41,287 nucleotides of DNA from Patescibacteria group bacterium (GTDB lineage Bacteria > Patescibacteriota > Patescibacteriia > UBA10025 > JAHIVO01), in contig JAQULM010000001.1 in NCBI GenBank assembly GCA_028718605.1, forward strand, positions 477,719 through 519,005, in the 5' to 3' direction. The position numbers and the translations under genes were made by a program. Below are positions 23,590 to 32,031 of this stretch, in pieces (the first letter of the stretch is position 1; every line of letters starts with the position of its first letter). The notes under the pieces were generated by a model. It did no database searches, was not told the DNA's origin, and saw nothing but the letters and a program-made list of their open reading frames with translations.

Positions 23590-24388
23590 GGAATTCAAAG
23601 TTCTCTTTTTCGGCGATATCGTCGGCAAACCAGGCCGGAAGGCGCTCGCTGCAGTGCTGCCAGAGCTCAAGAAAACCTACCAGCCGACGGTCGTTATCGC
23701 AAATGCGGAAAACCTCGGCCATGGCGTCGGCGTCACGCGGAAAACCCTTGAGGAATGCCAGCACGCCGGCGTCGATCTGTTCACGTCCGGCAACCATATT
23801 TGGAAAAAGCCGGAAGTATACGAAATTTTTGAAAAAGGGGACGTTCCCCTGATCCGCCCAGCGAACTTCCCGGGCGACCAACCCGGAAGCGGACATACCG
23901 TCATTTCTCTTGGCTCATACGCGCTCCTTGTGATAAACTTAAACGGACAGGTGTTCATCGACGAGCAGTTTGAGAATCCCTTCCACGCTTTTGACCACAT
24001 CATCGGGATGTATTCTCCGGGTGACCTCAACGGCATAATCGTAGATTTGCACGCAGAAGCGACATCGGAAAAAGTCGCCTTCGGTTGGCACGCGGACGGC
24101 CGTGCGTCTGCGGTTCTCGGCACTCACACGCATATCCCGACCGCAGATACGGCGCTCCTGCCAAACGGCACGGCGTACCAGACCGACGTTGGGATGGTCG
24201 GCTTGAAAGAATCAGTCATCGGCGTCGATAAGGACATTGTCCTGAATAATTTCACCAAGGAAACACAGCGTTCGCACGATATTCCCGACCACGGTGCATG
24301 TATAGTCAACGGAACATTGGTCACTATTAATCCCGCAACGCGGTACGCTGAAGCGATCGAACGCGTGTATCGGGAAGCAACCGTATAA
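23579..24388 (+). CDS. ymdB: YmdB-family metallophosphoesterase (TIGR00282)
   Basis: 269 residues. The motifs FFGDIVGKPGR, NAENLGHG, SGNHIWKK, DLHAEATSEK and LGTHTHIPTADT are the metal-site blocks of the YmdB family, which hydrolyses 2',3'-cyclic nucleotides and influences RNase Y-linked processes in Bacillus. The start overlaps the last 11 bases of rny, the same rny-ymdB pairing seen in Firmicutes, which implies coupled translation. Confidence 0.93.
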   Translation: MPTKEFKVLFFGDIVGKPGRKALAAVLPELKKTYQPTVVIANAENLGHGVGVTRKTLEECQHAGVDLFTSGNHIWKKPEVYEIFEKGDVPLIRPANFPGDQPGSGHTVISLGSYALLVINLNGQVFIDEQFENPFHAFDHIIGMYSPGDLNGIIVDLHAEATSEKVAFGWHADGRASAVLGTHTHIPTADTALLPNGTAYQTDVGMVGLKESVIGVDKDIVLNNFTKETQRSHDIPDHGACIVNGTLVTINPATRYAEAIERVYREATV

Positions 24389-24426
24389 CACTTTAACGAC
24401 GAACCAATAGAAAGGAGGTGTCATCC

Positions 24427-24708
24427 ATGAAAAAAGGCGAATTGATCAACAAAATTGCGGAAAAAGTCGGAGTTTCAAAAAAGCAGGCAGAAGACATGCT
24501 CGAAGCGATGACTGGCACCATTACCGAGGCCTTGAAAGCGGGAGACGAAGTTACTATCACGGGCTTTGGCACATTCATGCCGAAGACGCGCACTGCCCGC
24601 GGAGGCGTAAACCCACAGAAACCGTCAGAGCGGATCCAAATCCCCGCGGTTACCATACCGAAATTCAAATCCGGTAAAGCGCTGAAAGACGCACTCAAAG
24701 GCAAATAA
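24427..24708 (+). CDS. hup: HU-family DNA-binding protein
   Basis: 93 residues from the ATG at 24427, which follows a perfect AAAGGAGGTG; an upstream GTG at 24418 overlaps that Shine-Dalgarno and is rejected. It has KKGELINKIAEKVGVSKKQ, ITGFGTFMPKTRTAR, and the DNA-intercalating arm GVNPQKPSERIQIPA with its proline. HU bends and compacts DNA. It is followed by a strong terminator. Confidence 0.95.
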   Translation: MKKGELINKIAEKVGVSKKQAEDMLEAMTGTITEALKAGDEVTITGFGTFMPKTRTARGGVNPQKPSERIQIPAVTIPKFKSGKALKDALKGK

Positions 24709-24728
24709 CTGTATTTACTAATACTGGA

Positions 24729-24762
24729 CAAAACCCCCAAAAAACAGGGGGTTTTGTATTAT
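24729..24762 (+). terminator. Intrinsic terminator after the HU gene
   Basis: CAAAACCCCC (24729-24738) pairs with GGGGGTTTTG (24747-24756), followed by TATTAT. Confidence 0.85.
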
Positions 24763-24764
24763 CA

Positions 24765-24794
24765 TTGACTTGATTGTACTGGTGGCAGTACACT
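24765..24794 (+). promoter_or_regulatory. Promoter of the small hypothetical gene
   Basis: TTGACT (24765-24770) and TACACT (24789-24794) with an 18-bp spacer, immediately after the preceding terminator. Confidence 0.65.
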
Positions 24795-24835
24795 ATGTTG
24801 AAATACAACGCAAAACCGTTCAAAGCGGAGGACAC

Positions 24836-25192
24836 ATGTCAGTCAGAAACATTCAGGTTGTTTGCTCAGTGCTCCAATATATTAAGGAGCGCAATGGTTT
24901 GGTTCTGATAGTTCGGTCAGAAGAGCATGACCTGTTCCCAGGAGGATATCCTGTCTTCATCGTCGTTCCCTATAAACAGGGGACGGGGTATACGTATCGG
25001 GGCGAGACGTTACGCTGGATTCCGTTCGCCGACGCACTCGTGGGATTAGGCTTGGAGGCGACATTCACGGTGCGCATCACCGGGAAAACCGAGCTCGTCG
25101 AATCGGCAGAACTGTACCCTGGCCAACCGAGGAAGAATTGGCCGAGCAACCGAACGTGGGTAATCATCGCGGACAGCATCACGGTCGAGTAA
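24836..25192 (+). CDS. Hypothetical small protein with its own promoter and terminator
   Basis: 118 residues from the ATG at 24836, chosen because GCGGAGG lies 6-7 bases upstream. The sequence is beta-rich (IQVVCSVLQYI, GLVLIVRSEE, YPVFIVVPYK, EATFTVRITGKTELV), without membrane helices or signal peptide, ending ADSITVE. The alternation suggests a small beta barrel or OB-like fold, but no family can be named. It is a stand-alone unit between two terminators, like the genes at 38423 and 39002. Confidence 0.65.
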   Translation: MSVRNIQVVCSVLQYIKERNGLVLIVRSEEHDLFPGGYPVFIVVPYKQGTGYTYRGETLRWIPFADALVGLGLEATFTVRITGKTELVESAELYPGQPRKNWPSNRTWVIIADSITVE

Positions 25193-25227
25193 ATCCTGAC
25201 GACCCCAGATCTAAAACCATCGCCAAA

Positions 25228-25262
25228 TCACCCGACGTCTCAGTGCGTCGGGTGACTTTTAA
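25228..25262 (+). terminator. Intrinsic terminator after the small hypothetical gene
   Basis: TCACCCGACG (25228-25237) pairs with CGTCGGGTGA (25246-25255), followed by CTTTTAATA. Confidence 0.85.
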
Positions 25263-25287
25263 TATAAGTAAACCTATCGAATACAAA

Positions 25288-25312
25288 TGGGCATGGATGG
25301 ACTCGGACCATC
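25288..25312 (-). pseudogene. 3' part of a broken tRNA (T arm and acceptor strand)
   Basis: The minus strand reads GATGG-TCCGAGT-CCATC, a T arm, then CATGCCCA. That acceptor strand is the exact complement of GGGCATG at the start of the 5' fragment at 25526-25562. The 3' anticodon-stem strand and variable loop are missing. Confidence 0.7.
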
Positions 25313-25336
25313 CGCCTACGCTATCGCTCCGGCGGA
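25311..25336. repeat. REP-like palindrome TCCGCC...GGCGGA
   Basis: TCCGCC (25311-25316) and GGCGGA (25331-25336) around a 14-nt centre. It begins right at the T arm of the broken tRNA, at the place where the rest of the tRNA is lost. Confidence 0.65.
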
Positions 25337-25369
25337 CAGGTCGACCCGTACGGTCTTTATTCCCAGAGG

Positions 25370-25443
25370 TGGGCGCAGATGGACTCGAACCATCGACCCC
25401 CACTTTATAAGAGTGGTGCTCTAACCAACTGAGCTATGCGCCC
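25370..25443 (-). tRNA. tRNA-Ile (anticodon TAT)
   Basis: A 74-nt cloverleaf from GGGCGCA at 25443. The anticodon arm is CCACT-CTTATAA-AGTGG, giving UAU, which reads AUA. The T arm is GATGG-TTCGAGT-CCATC. No CCA is encoded (CCT follows the discriminator). CAGAGGT before and CCTCTG after the gene extend the acceptor stem to a 14-bp leader-trailer helix. Confidence 0.93.
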
Positions 25444-25483
25444 ACCTCTGAAAACTTTTTTTAAAAAGGAACTCCCACGGCAC

Positions 25484-25519
25484 TTGTCCCCCGCAGTCCC
25501 GAACGAAGTGAGGGGACAA
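25484..25519. repeat. Palindrome TTGTCCCC...GGGGACAA
   Basis: An 8-bp inverted repeat (25484-25491 with 25512-25519) around a 20-nt centre. It ends six bases from the broken edge of the tRNA 5' fragment. Confidence 0.65.
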
Positions 25520-25525
25520 AGGGGG

Positions 25526-25562
25526 ATAAGAGTGGTGCTCTAACCAACTGAGCTACATGCCC
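25526..25562 (-). pseudogene. 5' half of a broken tRNA, ending in the anticodon loop
   Basis: The minus strand starts GGGCATGTAGCTCAGTTGG and runs through the 5' anticodon stem CCACTCTTAT, then stops matching. From position 8 on it equals the intact tRNA-Ile(TAT) nearby. Its acceptor strand matches the 3' fragment at 25288-25312. Confidence 0.75.
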
Positions 25563-25649
25563 ATGCGTAGATTACTTCTGTGCTAAAAAACTGTAACATC
25601 AAAAAACCGGCTCGTCAACGCTTGATGAGATGGGGTATAACACGGATGA

Positions 25650-26681
25650 TTACACCTGAACGCTCTGCTTTTTAGTAAACAGCAAATGCATCCAGCGTAG
25701 GAATTTACTTTCGGGTTTCTGCTCTGTGAGCTTCAGAAACAAGAACCCCCATGCAATATACTGGAACGTCACGTACGCTGATCCGATGAAGGCAATCAGG
25801 ACGAACCAGACCAATACCCCGAGAATAAGCGCGACGGTAAAACCAGTACTTGAATTCATAATCAGGGAAGCAAGCGCAATAAGGATGAAAGGGATCGCCG
25901 TAATCCCCATAGCACATGCTATCAACAAACCAACAGCAAGCCCGGTGATTAAAACAATGATCGCCATTTCAATGCTCACGAGCCAATTGCGCCTGAAGAG
26001 GTCCCAACCGAGCTTGACTGAATCCCGCACTGGTTTGCCGATAATGACGATGTAGGCAATCGCATACTTTACGACGAATGACAGAATAACTGAAATGGGA
26101 ATAAACACAATAAATACGAGGACAATGAAAATGATGCCTCCCAATAAATTATTCTTTATCAGGAACCATGCGATCAGCGGAGTTCCCAATATGACTAATA
26201 CGCCGTATACCACGACTTTTACGACGATATTGATCAGCAATATCGAACCAAAATACTTATTGCCTACGCGGTACCCGTCCCCATACCGGATAGGTTCTCC
26301 GCCCTGGCTTTTTTTAGCAACATCAAACAGCGCCGCCTGTGAAACAACCGCGAGCCACAGCATTACCACTGCAATCACGCAGACCATCAGCAGAAACAGA
26401 ACTGCTTGGAGGGGATAAGCGGAAAAAAAGGCCTTCATATTTTCAAACACCTTCCACAGCAGCCCCTCCTGGTATATCGACTGGAAGCTCAGGATTTCGC
26501 GGGACCGTTCACCGATGTTTGTATAGTTTTTGAATAACGGCTCAAGTTCGCCGGTTGCACCAAGAAACGCGGCGAAAAAACCAAAAAACCATAAAAATTT
26601 ATTCTTCATGGTCACAGCATACGCTCGCCTGAGAACGTCTTGGTACACTGATGGTTGTGATGATGCTTTTTCACGCGGCAT
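25650..26681 (-). CDS. Polytopic membrane protein, hypothetical
   Basis: 343 residues with about six or seven hydrophobic segments (for example residues 28-45, 92-118, 150-185, 190-215, 235-265 and 285-315) and short charged loops. The arrangement, with DSVKLGWDLFRRNWL before the later helices, resembles the glycerophosphoryl-diester-phosphodiesterase-type membrane domain (DUF7847-like) found in many uncharacterised bacterial proteins; this is a weak resemblance. The ATG at 26681 has GGAGG five bases upstream. It lies 50 bases downstream of ftsH on the same strand. Confidence 0.75.
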   Translation of the reverse strand: MPREKASSQPSVYQDVLRRAYAVTMKNKFLWFFGFFAAFLGATGELEPLFKNYTNIGERSREILSFQSIYQEGLLWKVFENMKAFFSAYPLQAVLFLLMVCVIAVVMLWLAVVSQAALFDVAKKSQGGEPIRYGDGYRVGNKYFGSILLINIVVKVVVYGVLVILGTPLIAWFLIKNNLLGGIIFIVLVFIVFIPISVILSFVVKYAIAYIVIIGKPVRDSVKLGWDLFRRNWLVSIEMAIIVLITGLAVGLLIACAMGITAIPFILIALASLIMNSSTGFTVALILGVLVWFVLIAFIGSAYVTFQYIAWGFLFLKLTEQKPESKFLRWMHLLFTKKQSVQV

Positions 26682-26732
26682 ACTGCCCTCCGAAATTAGC
26701 TTACTTAGGTATCTCTATAATACCCTAAAAAG

Positions 26733-28577
26733 CTACGCGTGGCTACTCGTGGCGCCTTGTTTCTTAAAAATTGACTCAAATTCCGTCCGCTCGAGCGTTT
26801 CTTTCTTCATCAAGCGGTTGGCAATTTCGTCCAAATACGCCCGGTTTTTTTCAATAATACGCCGTGCAGTTTTGTGGGCATCGTCGATTAAGCGGTACAC
26901 CTCCTGGTCAATGACCTGCGCTGTTTTTTCGCTGTAATCACGCCGCTCATGTATCTCCTTACCGAGAAAAATAAGTTCTTCGCGATCACCGTACGTCCGA
27001 GAGCCGAGCTTCTCGCTCATGCCAAACTGCGTAACAATCTGCGCTGCGAGCTGTGTCGCCTGCTTCAAATCGCTCGATGGGCCAGTCGATGTATCGTGAA
27101 ATACGAGCTGCTCTGACACTTGGCCTGCCAAAAGGACGGCAAGTTCTTCTAAAAACTGAGTTTTTGTATGTATCCGACGATCCTCGGAGGGTACTTTTAA
27201 TGTATAGCCGCCAGCTCGGCCGCGTGAAATAATTGATATTTTATGAACGGGGTCCGTGTTCGGAAGCATATGCGCGACAAGCGCATGGCCTGCTTCGTGG
27301 TATGCGATTGTTTTCTTTTCCCGCTCTGACATGATCCGGCTTTTGCGTTCAGGCCCCAGCATAACCTTTTCGATGCTCTCCAGGCAATCCGCTTGAGTCA
27401 CCTGCTTGCGGTTCCTCCGTGCGGCGAGCAAAGCAGACTCGTTCAGCACATTCGCCAGATCAGCTCCAGAAAACCCCGGCGTCCGCTCCGCAACTTCACG
27501 AAGATTCACGTCCTGGGCAAATGGTTTCTTACGCGCATGGACTTTCAGGATATCCTCGCGGTCTTGGATGTCGGGATCATCGAGAATGACACGGCGGTCA
27601 AATCGGCCGGGGCGAAGCAGCGCAGGATCAAGAACGTCCGGCCTGTTCGTTGCGGCCATGACGATGACATTCGTTTCAGTTTCAAAACCATCCATCTCAA
27701 CGAGGATCTGGTTCAAGGTCTGTTCGCGCTCATCATGCGAACCGCCCAAGCCTGCACCCCGCTGGCGCCCGACGGCGTCAATTTCATCAACGAACACGAT
27801 GCATGGCGCCGCCCGTTTTGCGCGGCGAAATAAATCACGCACGCGCGACGCACCGACGCCGACAAACATCTCGACAAACTCAGACCCGGATATATGAAAA
27901 AAGGGGACATTCGCCTCACCAGCGACTGCCTTTGCCAGAAGTGTCTTGCCGGTGCCCGGTGAACCGATCAAAAGGACGCCTTTCGGTATACGCGCGCCGA
28001 GTGCAAGAAACTTCCCGGGAGTTTTCAAAAAATCAATAATTTCTTTCAATTCCTCTTTCGCTTCCTTGACGCCCGCAACATCATTAAATGTTACCCGGTC
28101 TCCCCGCCGCTGCGCGTGCTGCTCGCGGACATTGCTCTGCCCGAACGACATTGCCTTCGTGTTCGCGCCTTGCACCTGCCGCATCATAAACCAAAAGAAA
28201 AACCCAATGACGATGAGCGGAAGCAAGAATGGGAGGAGCGCACTCATCCAGAATGCGAATCCGGAATCCTCTTTCACGGTCACTTCAACTTTTTTAAGTT
28301 TTTCCGGGCTCACGCCATAATCCTTGACGAGCGAACTCATCGAATCGGCTGCCTCCTTCACAGAACGCAGTTTGGTGCCATCGTTCAATGTCACGGTCAG
28401 TTCGTTGCCGGAGATTTCAACTGTTTTCGCCTGCCCCTGGTCGATCTTGTCAACCACCACGCTAATGCCGACCGTTTCCGGTTCACCGGATGAGGTGTTG
28501 AACAAACTAAAAATCGCCATCACGGCAGCGCTTAACAGGAATATGATCAGGAAATTTTTAAATAGGTTTTTTCCCAT
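26733..28577 (-). CDS. ftsH: ATP-dependent zinc metalloprotease FtsH
   Basis: 614 residues from the ATG at 28577, which begins [18 protein letters not shown] as in other FtsH proteins; an ATG at 28598 would add seven residues. Two membrane helices (about 5-25 and 105-125) flank an extracytoplasmic loop. The AAA+ domain has Walker A GSPGTGKT, Walker [10 protein letters not shown] and the SRH segment RPGRFDR. The protease domain has the zinc motif HEAGH. FtsH extracts and degrades membrane and short-lived soluble proteins. It has its own promoter with a TATAAT box. Confidence 0.97.
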   Translation of the reverse strand: MGKNLFKNFLIIFLLSAAVMAIFSLFNTSSGEPETVGISVVVDKIDQGQAKTVEISGNELTVTLNDGTKLRSVKEAADSMSSLVKDYGVSPEKLKKVEVTVKEDSGFAFWMSALLPFLLPLIVIGFFFWFMMRQVQGANTKAMSFGQSNVREQHAQRRGDRVTFNDVAGVKEAKEELKEIIDFLKTPGKFLALGARIPKGVLLIGSPGTGKTLLAKAVAGEANVPFFHISGSEFVEMFVGVGASRVRDLFRRAKRAAPCIVFVDEIDAVGRQRGAGLGGSHDEREQTLNQILVEMDGFETETNVIVMAATNRPDVLDPALLRPGRFDRRVILDDPDIQDREDILKVHARKKPFAQDVNLREVAERTPGFSGADLANVLNESALLAARRNRKQVTQADCLESIEKVMLGPERKSRIMSEREKKTIAYHEAGHALVAHMLPNTDPVHKISIISRGRAGGYTLKVPSEDRRIHTKTQFLEELAVLLAGQVSEQLVFHDTSTGPSSDLKQATQLAAQIVTQFGMSEKLGSRTYGDREELIFLGKEIHERRDYSEKTAQVIDQEVYRLIDDAHKTARRIIEKNRAYLDEIANRLMKKETLERTEFESIFKKQGATSSHA

Positions 28578-28639
28578 ACAGATGTTGGTCAGAACCATGG
28601 GGGCCCATATGAAGAGCCGCGTAGGTGCGGAGCCTTACT

Positions 28640-28668
28640 ATTATACTGAAAAAAGCGTCCGGCGGCAA
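28640..28668 (-). promoter_or_regulatory. Promoter of ftsH
   Basis: TTGCCG (28663-28668) and TATAAT (28640-28645) with a 17-bp spacer on the minus strand. Confidence 0.75.
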
Positions 28669-28692
28669 AACGTCCAAAACACACAGACCACC

Positions 28693-29901
28693 TTATGCTT
28701 GGGGCGCTTCCTCGACAGAGGTTTGCGACTCGCTGGTTTGCTCCGGCGTCTGGTCAGGTTCTGGCGCCCCTTCGTCTGGCTTTTTTGCCGCTTTCGCCGA
28801 TGCATTGACCGCTTTCATTGACAGGCCGAGGCGGTGGTTTTCCGGTTCAATCGAGAGAATTTTAAACTTATACGGCTCACCCATCTTCACAATCTCTGAC
28901 GGATCACTGATCCGGCGATCTGAGAGTTCGGAGATGTGGGCCAATCCATGGATATCTTCGTCGAGCTCAACGAAAACTCCGAAGTGGTTCATTTTTATCA
29001 CCCGGCCACGGATGACCTGTCCAACGTGATACCGCTCAAGGGCATTTTTCCAGGGATCTTCTTTCAGCGCCTTGATAGACAGGGAAATCTTCGACCCATC
29101 GATGCTGATTATCCGCGCTTTGACCATGTCTCCCACTTTGATATAATCGCGCGGGTCGTCGATCCGTTGCCACGCAAGCTCAGAAATATGCACGAGGCCT
29201 TCGAGATTCTTTCCGAACTCAATGAATGCCCCGAAATCAACAACACCCGTAACCCGTCCCTCGATGATATCGCCGACCGTATACTCTGAAATTTTCTCTT
29301 GCTGCTTCTCTTCCCACGCGGCTTTTTCCGAGACGATAAGCTTGCTATCAGCCTCGTCAACATCGATAATCTTGACTTTCAGCTCTTGGCCGATAAATTG
29401 AGTGAGTTTCTCTAAAATTTTACTCTTTTCGCCGCCCTCAACCCGCGGATAGTGCTCGACAGTAAGCTGCGAAACGGGGAGGAATCCGTCGATACGGCCA
29501 ACCTGGACCATGAGCCCCCCTTTGTTTGCCTCGGTGACCGTCACGCCGACAACATTGCCTTCCTTCATGAGCTTATCGAGGCTGTCCCATGCCTTTTGGT
29601 GCCCCGCTTGCCGGAACGAGAGCTCCATTTCTCCATTTTCATTCTCCATCTCAAGCACGGTCGCCTCGACGATATCGCCAACCTTTAGGTTGCTGTACGT
29701 GCCTGATTCGTCCGTGAGTTCCCTGCCGCGGACAACGCCTGTCGTCAAACCGTCAATGTCGAGGTGCGCCTCATTGCTAGAGACACTGATAACATTTGCT
29801 TTCACGACGTCATTCACCTTGGGAAGCATCGGCTGGTCGCTGCTCGAGAGAAGTTCTTCCATTTTTGAAGCCTTCGGGGCTTCGGTTTTTGTATCTGCCA
29901 T
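28693..29901 (-). CDS. rpsA: Ribosomal protein S1-like protein with four S1 domains
   Basis: 402 residues. Four S1 modules lie at about 26-99, 113-193, 208-278 and 291-364; the last two have the clear VVDFGAFIEF and MNHFGVFVEL strands followed by GLVHISEL and GLAHISEL. A Pro/Glu/Thr-rich tail follows. S1 proteins bind mRNA and help 30S initiation; four domains is shorter than the six of E. coli, as in Firmicutes and other small genomes. No ribosome site better than GGCAG precedes the ATG at 29901. It is transcribed toward ftsH. Confidence 0.93.
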   Translation of the reverse strand: MADTKTEAPKASKMEELLSSSDQPMLPKVNDVVKANVISVSSNEAHLDIDGLTTGVVRGRELTDESGTYSNLKVGDIVEATVLEMENENGEMELSFRQAGHQKAWDSLDKLMKEGNVVGVTVTEANKGGLMVQVGRIDGFLPVSQLTVEHYPRVEGGEKSKILEKLTQFIGQELKVKIIDVDEADSKLIVSEKAAWEEKQQEKISEYTVGDIIEGRVTGVVDFGAFIEFGKNLEGLVHISELAWQRIDDPRDYIKVGDMVKARIISIDGSKISLSIKALKEDPWKNALERYHVGQVIRGRVIKMNHFGVFVELDEDIHGLAHISELSDRRISDPSEIVKMGEPYKFKILSIEPENHRLGLSMKAVNASAKAAKKPDEGAPEPDQTPEQTSESQTSVEEAPQA

Positions 29902-30040
29902 ATGTTTGCTGCCAACAAAAAAAGTGGCTTAACCCGGGCACCGGTAAAAAACCGATACGCGAGCCCCGCGCCACCAGCCAGTAAACGCCGGTCAGGCACG
30001 AGATTAATTAGATATTCGCTTATTAATAGTTAGCCTGTTT

Positions 30041-30069
30041 ATCCTACCCTACCGCCGTTTTTTTGGCAA
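30041..30069 (-). promoter_or_regulatory. Promoter of the S1 gene
   Basis: TTGCCA (30064-30069) and TAGGAT (30041-30046) with a 17-bp spacer on the minus strand, leaving a 130-base leader. Confidence 0.55.
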
Positions 30070-30144
30070 GGGCTGCAGTGCTCAGCCCTACAGCGAGCGA
30101 GCTAATTGCTGTATACTAGAAGGAGAGCGTTACGGAATACCCCT

Positions 30145-31278
30145 ATGGCCCAGCGATACCTGCCAAAGATTAAGGTTGATACGGCGAAAACAATAGCAAA
30201 AGATCTCGTCGCGAACCGGTCGGGCGGGAAAATTAGCAATGAAAAATTTAAGCAGATCCTGAGGAAAGACCAGGACCTGCGTTCGTATTACTATAAACCA
30301 AAAAATACCAGCCTGACAAAATTCCAGACAAAAAAATTCATCGATAAGGTTGTCTCAACTGCGAAAACTACCCCAGGGCTGAAAGTAAGCCGGCTTGCCC
30401 AGAAACTCGGCTTCAAACCAGGCGCAACGCATGCGGCATCAGACACTATCCTCAATAAAGTATACCAGAAAGCAACCCAGACACAGCTCGACGCACAAAA
30501 GCCGACAGGGCCGTCGCCCGAAGACATCTCGCGCCAAAAACGCCGTGACCAGATGCTCAAAACGCTGCACAAACACGAACGGGCTGACGAAATCATGCAT
30601 GATAATAAACAACAGCAAGCACAGCAGCAACAATCGTCTTCCAAGGCCGGCGGAACAGCACCCGGCGTCCAAATACAGCATGGCGGAAGCAGCATTACGG
30701 GCACTTCTCAAGCAAATTCATCAATTTCGAACACTGGTGCGGCTCCTGCACGCCGTGCCGCTTCCAGCCGCCGTGCCGTCGCAACGGACGAACTCAAGAC
30801 GTTACTCATCCCTGTCTGCAACGCGACCCCCAATGCCCAAGGCCTGGAAAGTACGGTAGAAAAAATCAATAAACTCCTCCAGCAAATCCTCACAGTCGGG
30901 CACGGCCTCTCAGTACTCCCCCCAAGGGCTATCCACGATGCGCTTTATTCGCTCAGGCTCGATACGCCACCGCCACCCGATGATATGGGGACGATAGCAG
31001 CGCTCACTCATGCTGTTCAGGCAGACTGCGCAGTTATTGGTTCGGTCCAGCGTATCGGCCATATGACCAATGTATCGATCCGCCTCGTTAACGCGGAAAC
31101 GAAGAAATCCATTACACTCGCATCAATCCATGACACGACAGATGATACGTTTGAGCTGGAGCGAAAAATCCGTTGGCAGGTTGACCATGCACTATCGGAT
31201 ACCTCCTCCGCTGACAGCACGTCCGGATCAGGATCCTCCCTGCCGAGCGTCGACGATGCAATTGACCTGCCAATTTAA
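30145..31278 (+). CDS. Hypothetical protein with C-terminal FlgO/TolB-N-like domain
   Basis: 377 residues from the ATG at 30145 (MAQRYLPKIKV); an ATG 39 bases upstream is less likely. No signal peptide. The N-terminal 120 residues are basic and helical. A low-complexity linker (about 145-210) is Gln- then Ser/Gly/Ala-rich. The C-terminal part (about 215-360) alternates strands and helices; ADCAVIGSVQRIGHMTNVSIRLVN resembles the repeated 'GSV-x-R-x-G-x4-V-x-v-r-L-v-d' block of FlgO, CsgG and TolB-N-type domains. These usually act in envelopes, so a soluble version here is odd. Resemblance only. Confidence 0.65.
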   Translation: MAQRYLPKIKVDTAKTIAKDLVANRSGGKISNEKFKQILRKDQDLRSYYYKPKNTSLTKFQTKKFIDKVVSTAKTTPGLKVSRLAQKLGFKPGATHAASDTILNKVYQKATQTQLDAQKPTGPSPEDISRQKRRDQMLKTLHKHERADEIMHDNKQQQAQQQQSSSKAGGTAPGVQIQHGGSSITGTSQANSSISNTGAAPARRAASSRRAVATDELKTLLIPVCNATPNAQGLESTVEKINKLLQQILTVGHGLSVLPPRAIHDALYSLRLDTPPPPDDMGTIAALTHAVQADCAVIGSVQRIGHMTNVSIRLVNAETKKSITLASIHDTTDDTFELERKIRWQVDHALSDTSSADSTSGSGSSLPSVDDAIDLPI

Positions 31279-31388
31279 AAAACAACGGAATCATAGCCCG
31301 GCACGCATACAGTATGGGCTCCATCAGCCTTTACGGCAGCTCTTTTCTGTGGTACGATAACCTCACTTTTTAGTTACAATGAACTCGT

Positions 31389-32024
31389 ATGTATATTACC
31401 TGGCTCGGGCAATCATGCTTTAAAATGCAGGGGAAAGACGCTGCAGTGGTCACGGATCCCTACTACCCTTCAACAGGCCTCCGCCTTCCGCGCTTGACCG
31501 CTGATATCCTCACCGTCAGCCATGCCCACGACGACCACAACAACATCCATGCCGTCAGCGGCAACCCCTTTACGATACAGTCTGCTGGCGAGTATGAAAT
31601 TAAAAAAATCGTTATCCGCGGCATTCCGACCTGGCACGATCCGAAAGAAGGGGCTGAACTTGGCCCGAATATTGTCTTCGCTTTTGAATTCGAGGATATC
31701 CGCATTGTCCATCTCGGTGACCTCGGGACCACGCTCGACGACAGCCAGCTCGAACAGCTCGGTGACGTCGACGTGCTGATGGTGCCGGTCGGTGGTACCT
31801 ATACGATGAATGGCAAACAAGCAGCCGAGCTCGTCAGCAATATTGAGCCGCGAATCGTTATCCCGATGCATTATAAAATTCCCCAATTGAAGATCAAACT
31901 CGATACAGCTGACGCATTCTGCAAGGAAATGGGCGTGAAACAAAATGGTACGGAGGAAAAACTCCGTATCACCAAAAAGGACCTCCCCGTGGATGAAACG
32001 AAAGTCGTCCTCCTGAGCGCATAA
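31389..32024 (+). CDS. MBL-fold metallo-hydrolase, UPF0173-like
   Basis: 211 residues. The metal motif is SHAHDDH, followed by HLGDLG and IPMHY, which provide the remaining zinc ligands of the metallo-beta-lactamase fold. The small size and the opening MYITWLGQSCFKM fit the UPF0173/YtkL type of uncharacterised hydrolase. Substrate unknown. It is 7 bases ahead of the next gene and forms a tight group with gyrA. Confidence 0.9.
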   Translation: MYITWLGQSCFKMQGKDAAVVTDPYYPSTGLRLPRLTADILTVSHAHDDHNNIHAVSGNPFTIQSAGEYEIKKIVIRGIPTWHDPKEGAELGPNIVFAFEFEDIRIVHLGDLGTTLDDSQLEQLGDVDVLMVPVGGTYTMNGKQAAELVSNIEPRIVIPMHYKIPQLKIKLDTADAFCKEMGVKQNGTEEKLRITKKDLPVDETKVVLLSA

Positions 32025-32031
32025 ACACCCT

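Noticed and set aside
25288-25562. Group I intron or trans-spliced tRNA explanation for the split tRNA
   Set aside because: The 3' fragment lacks the 3' anticodon-stem strand and variable loop, so joining the halves would not restore a tRNA.
26095-28821. Several open frames on the plus strand opposite the membrane protein and ftsH genes
   Set aside because: They mirror the codon pattern of the real minus-strand genes and carry no ribosome sites or motifs.
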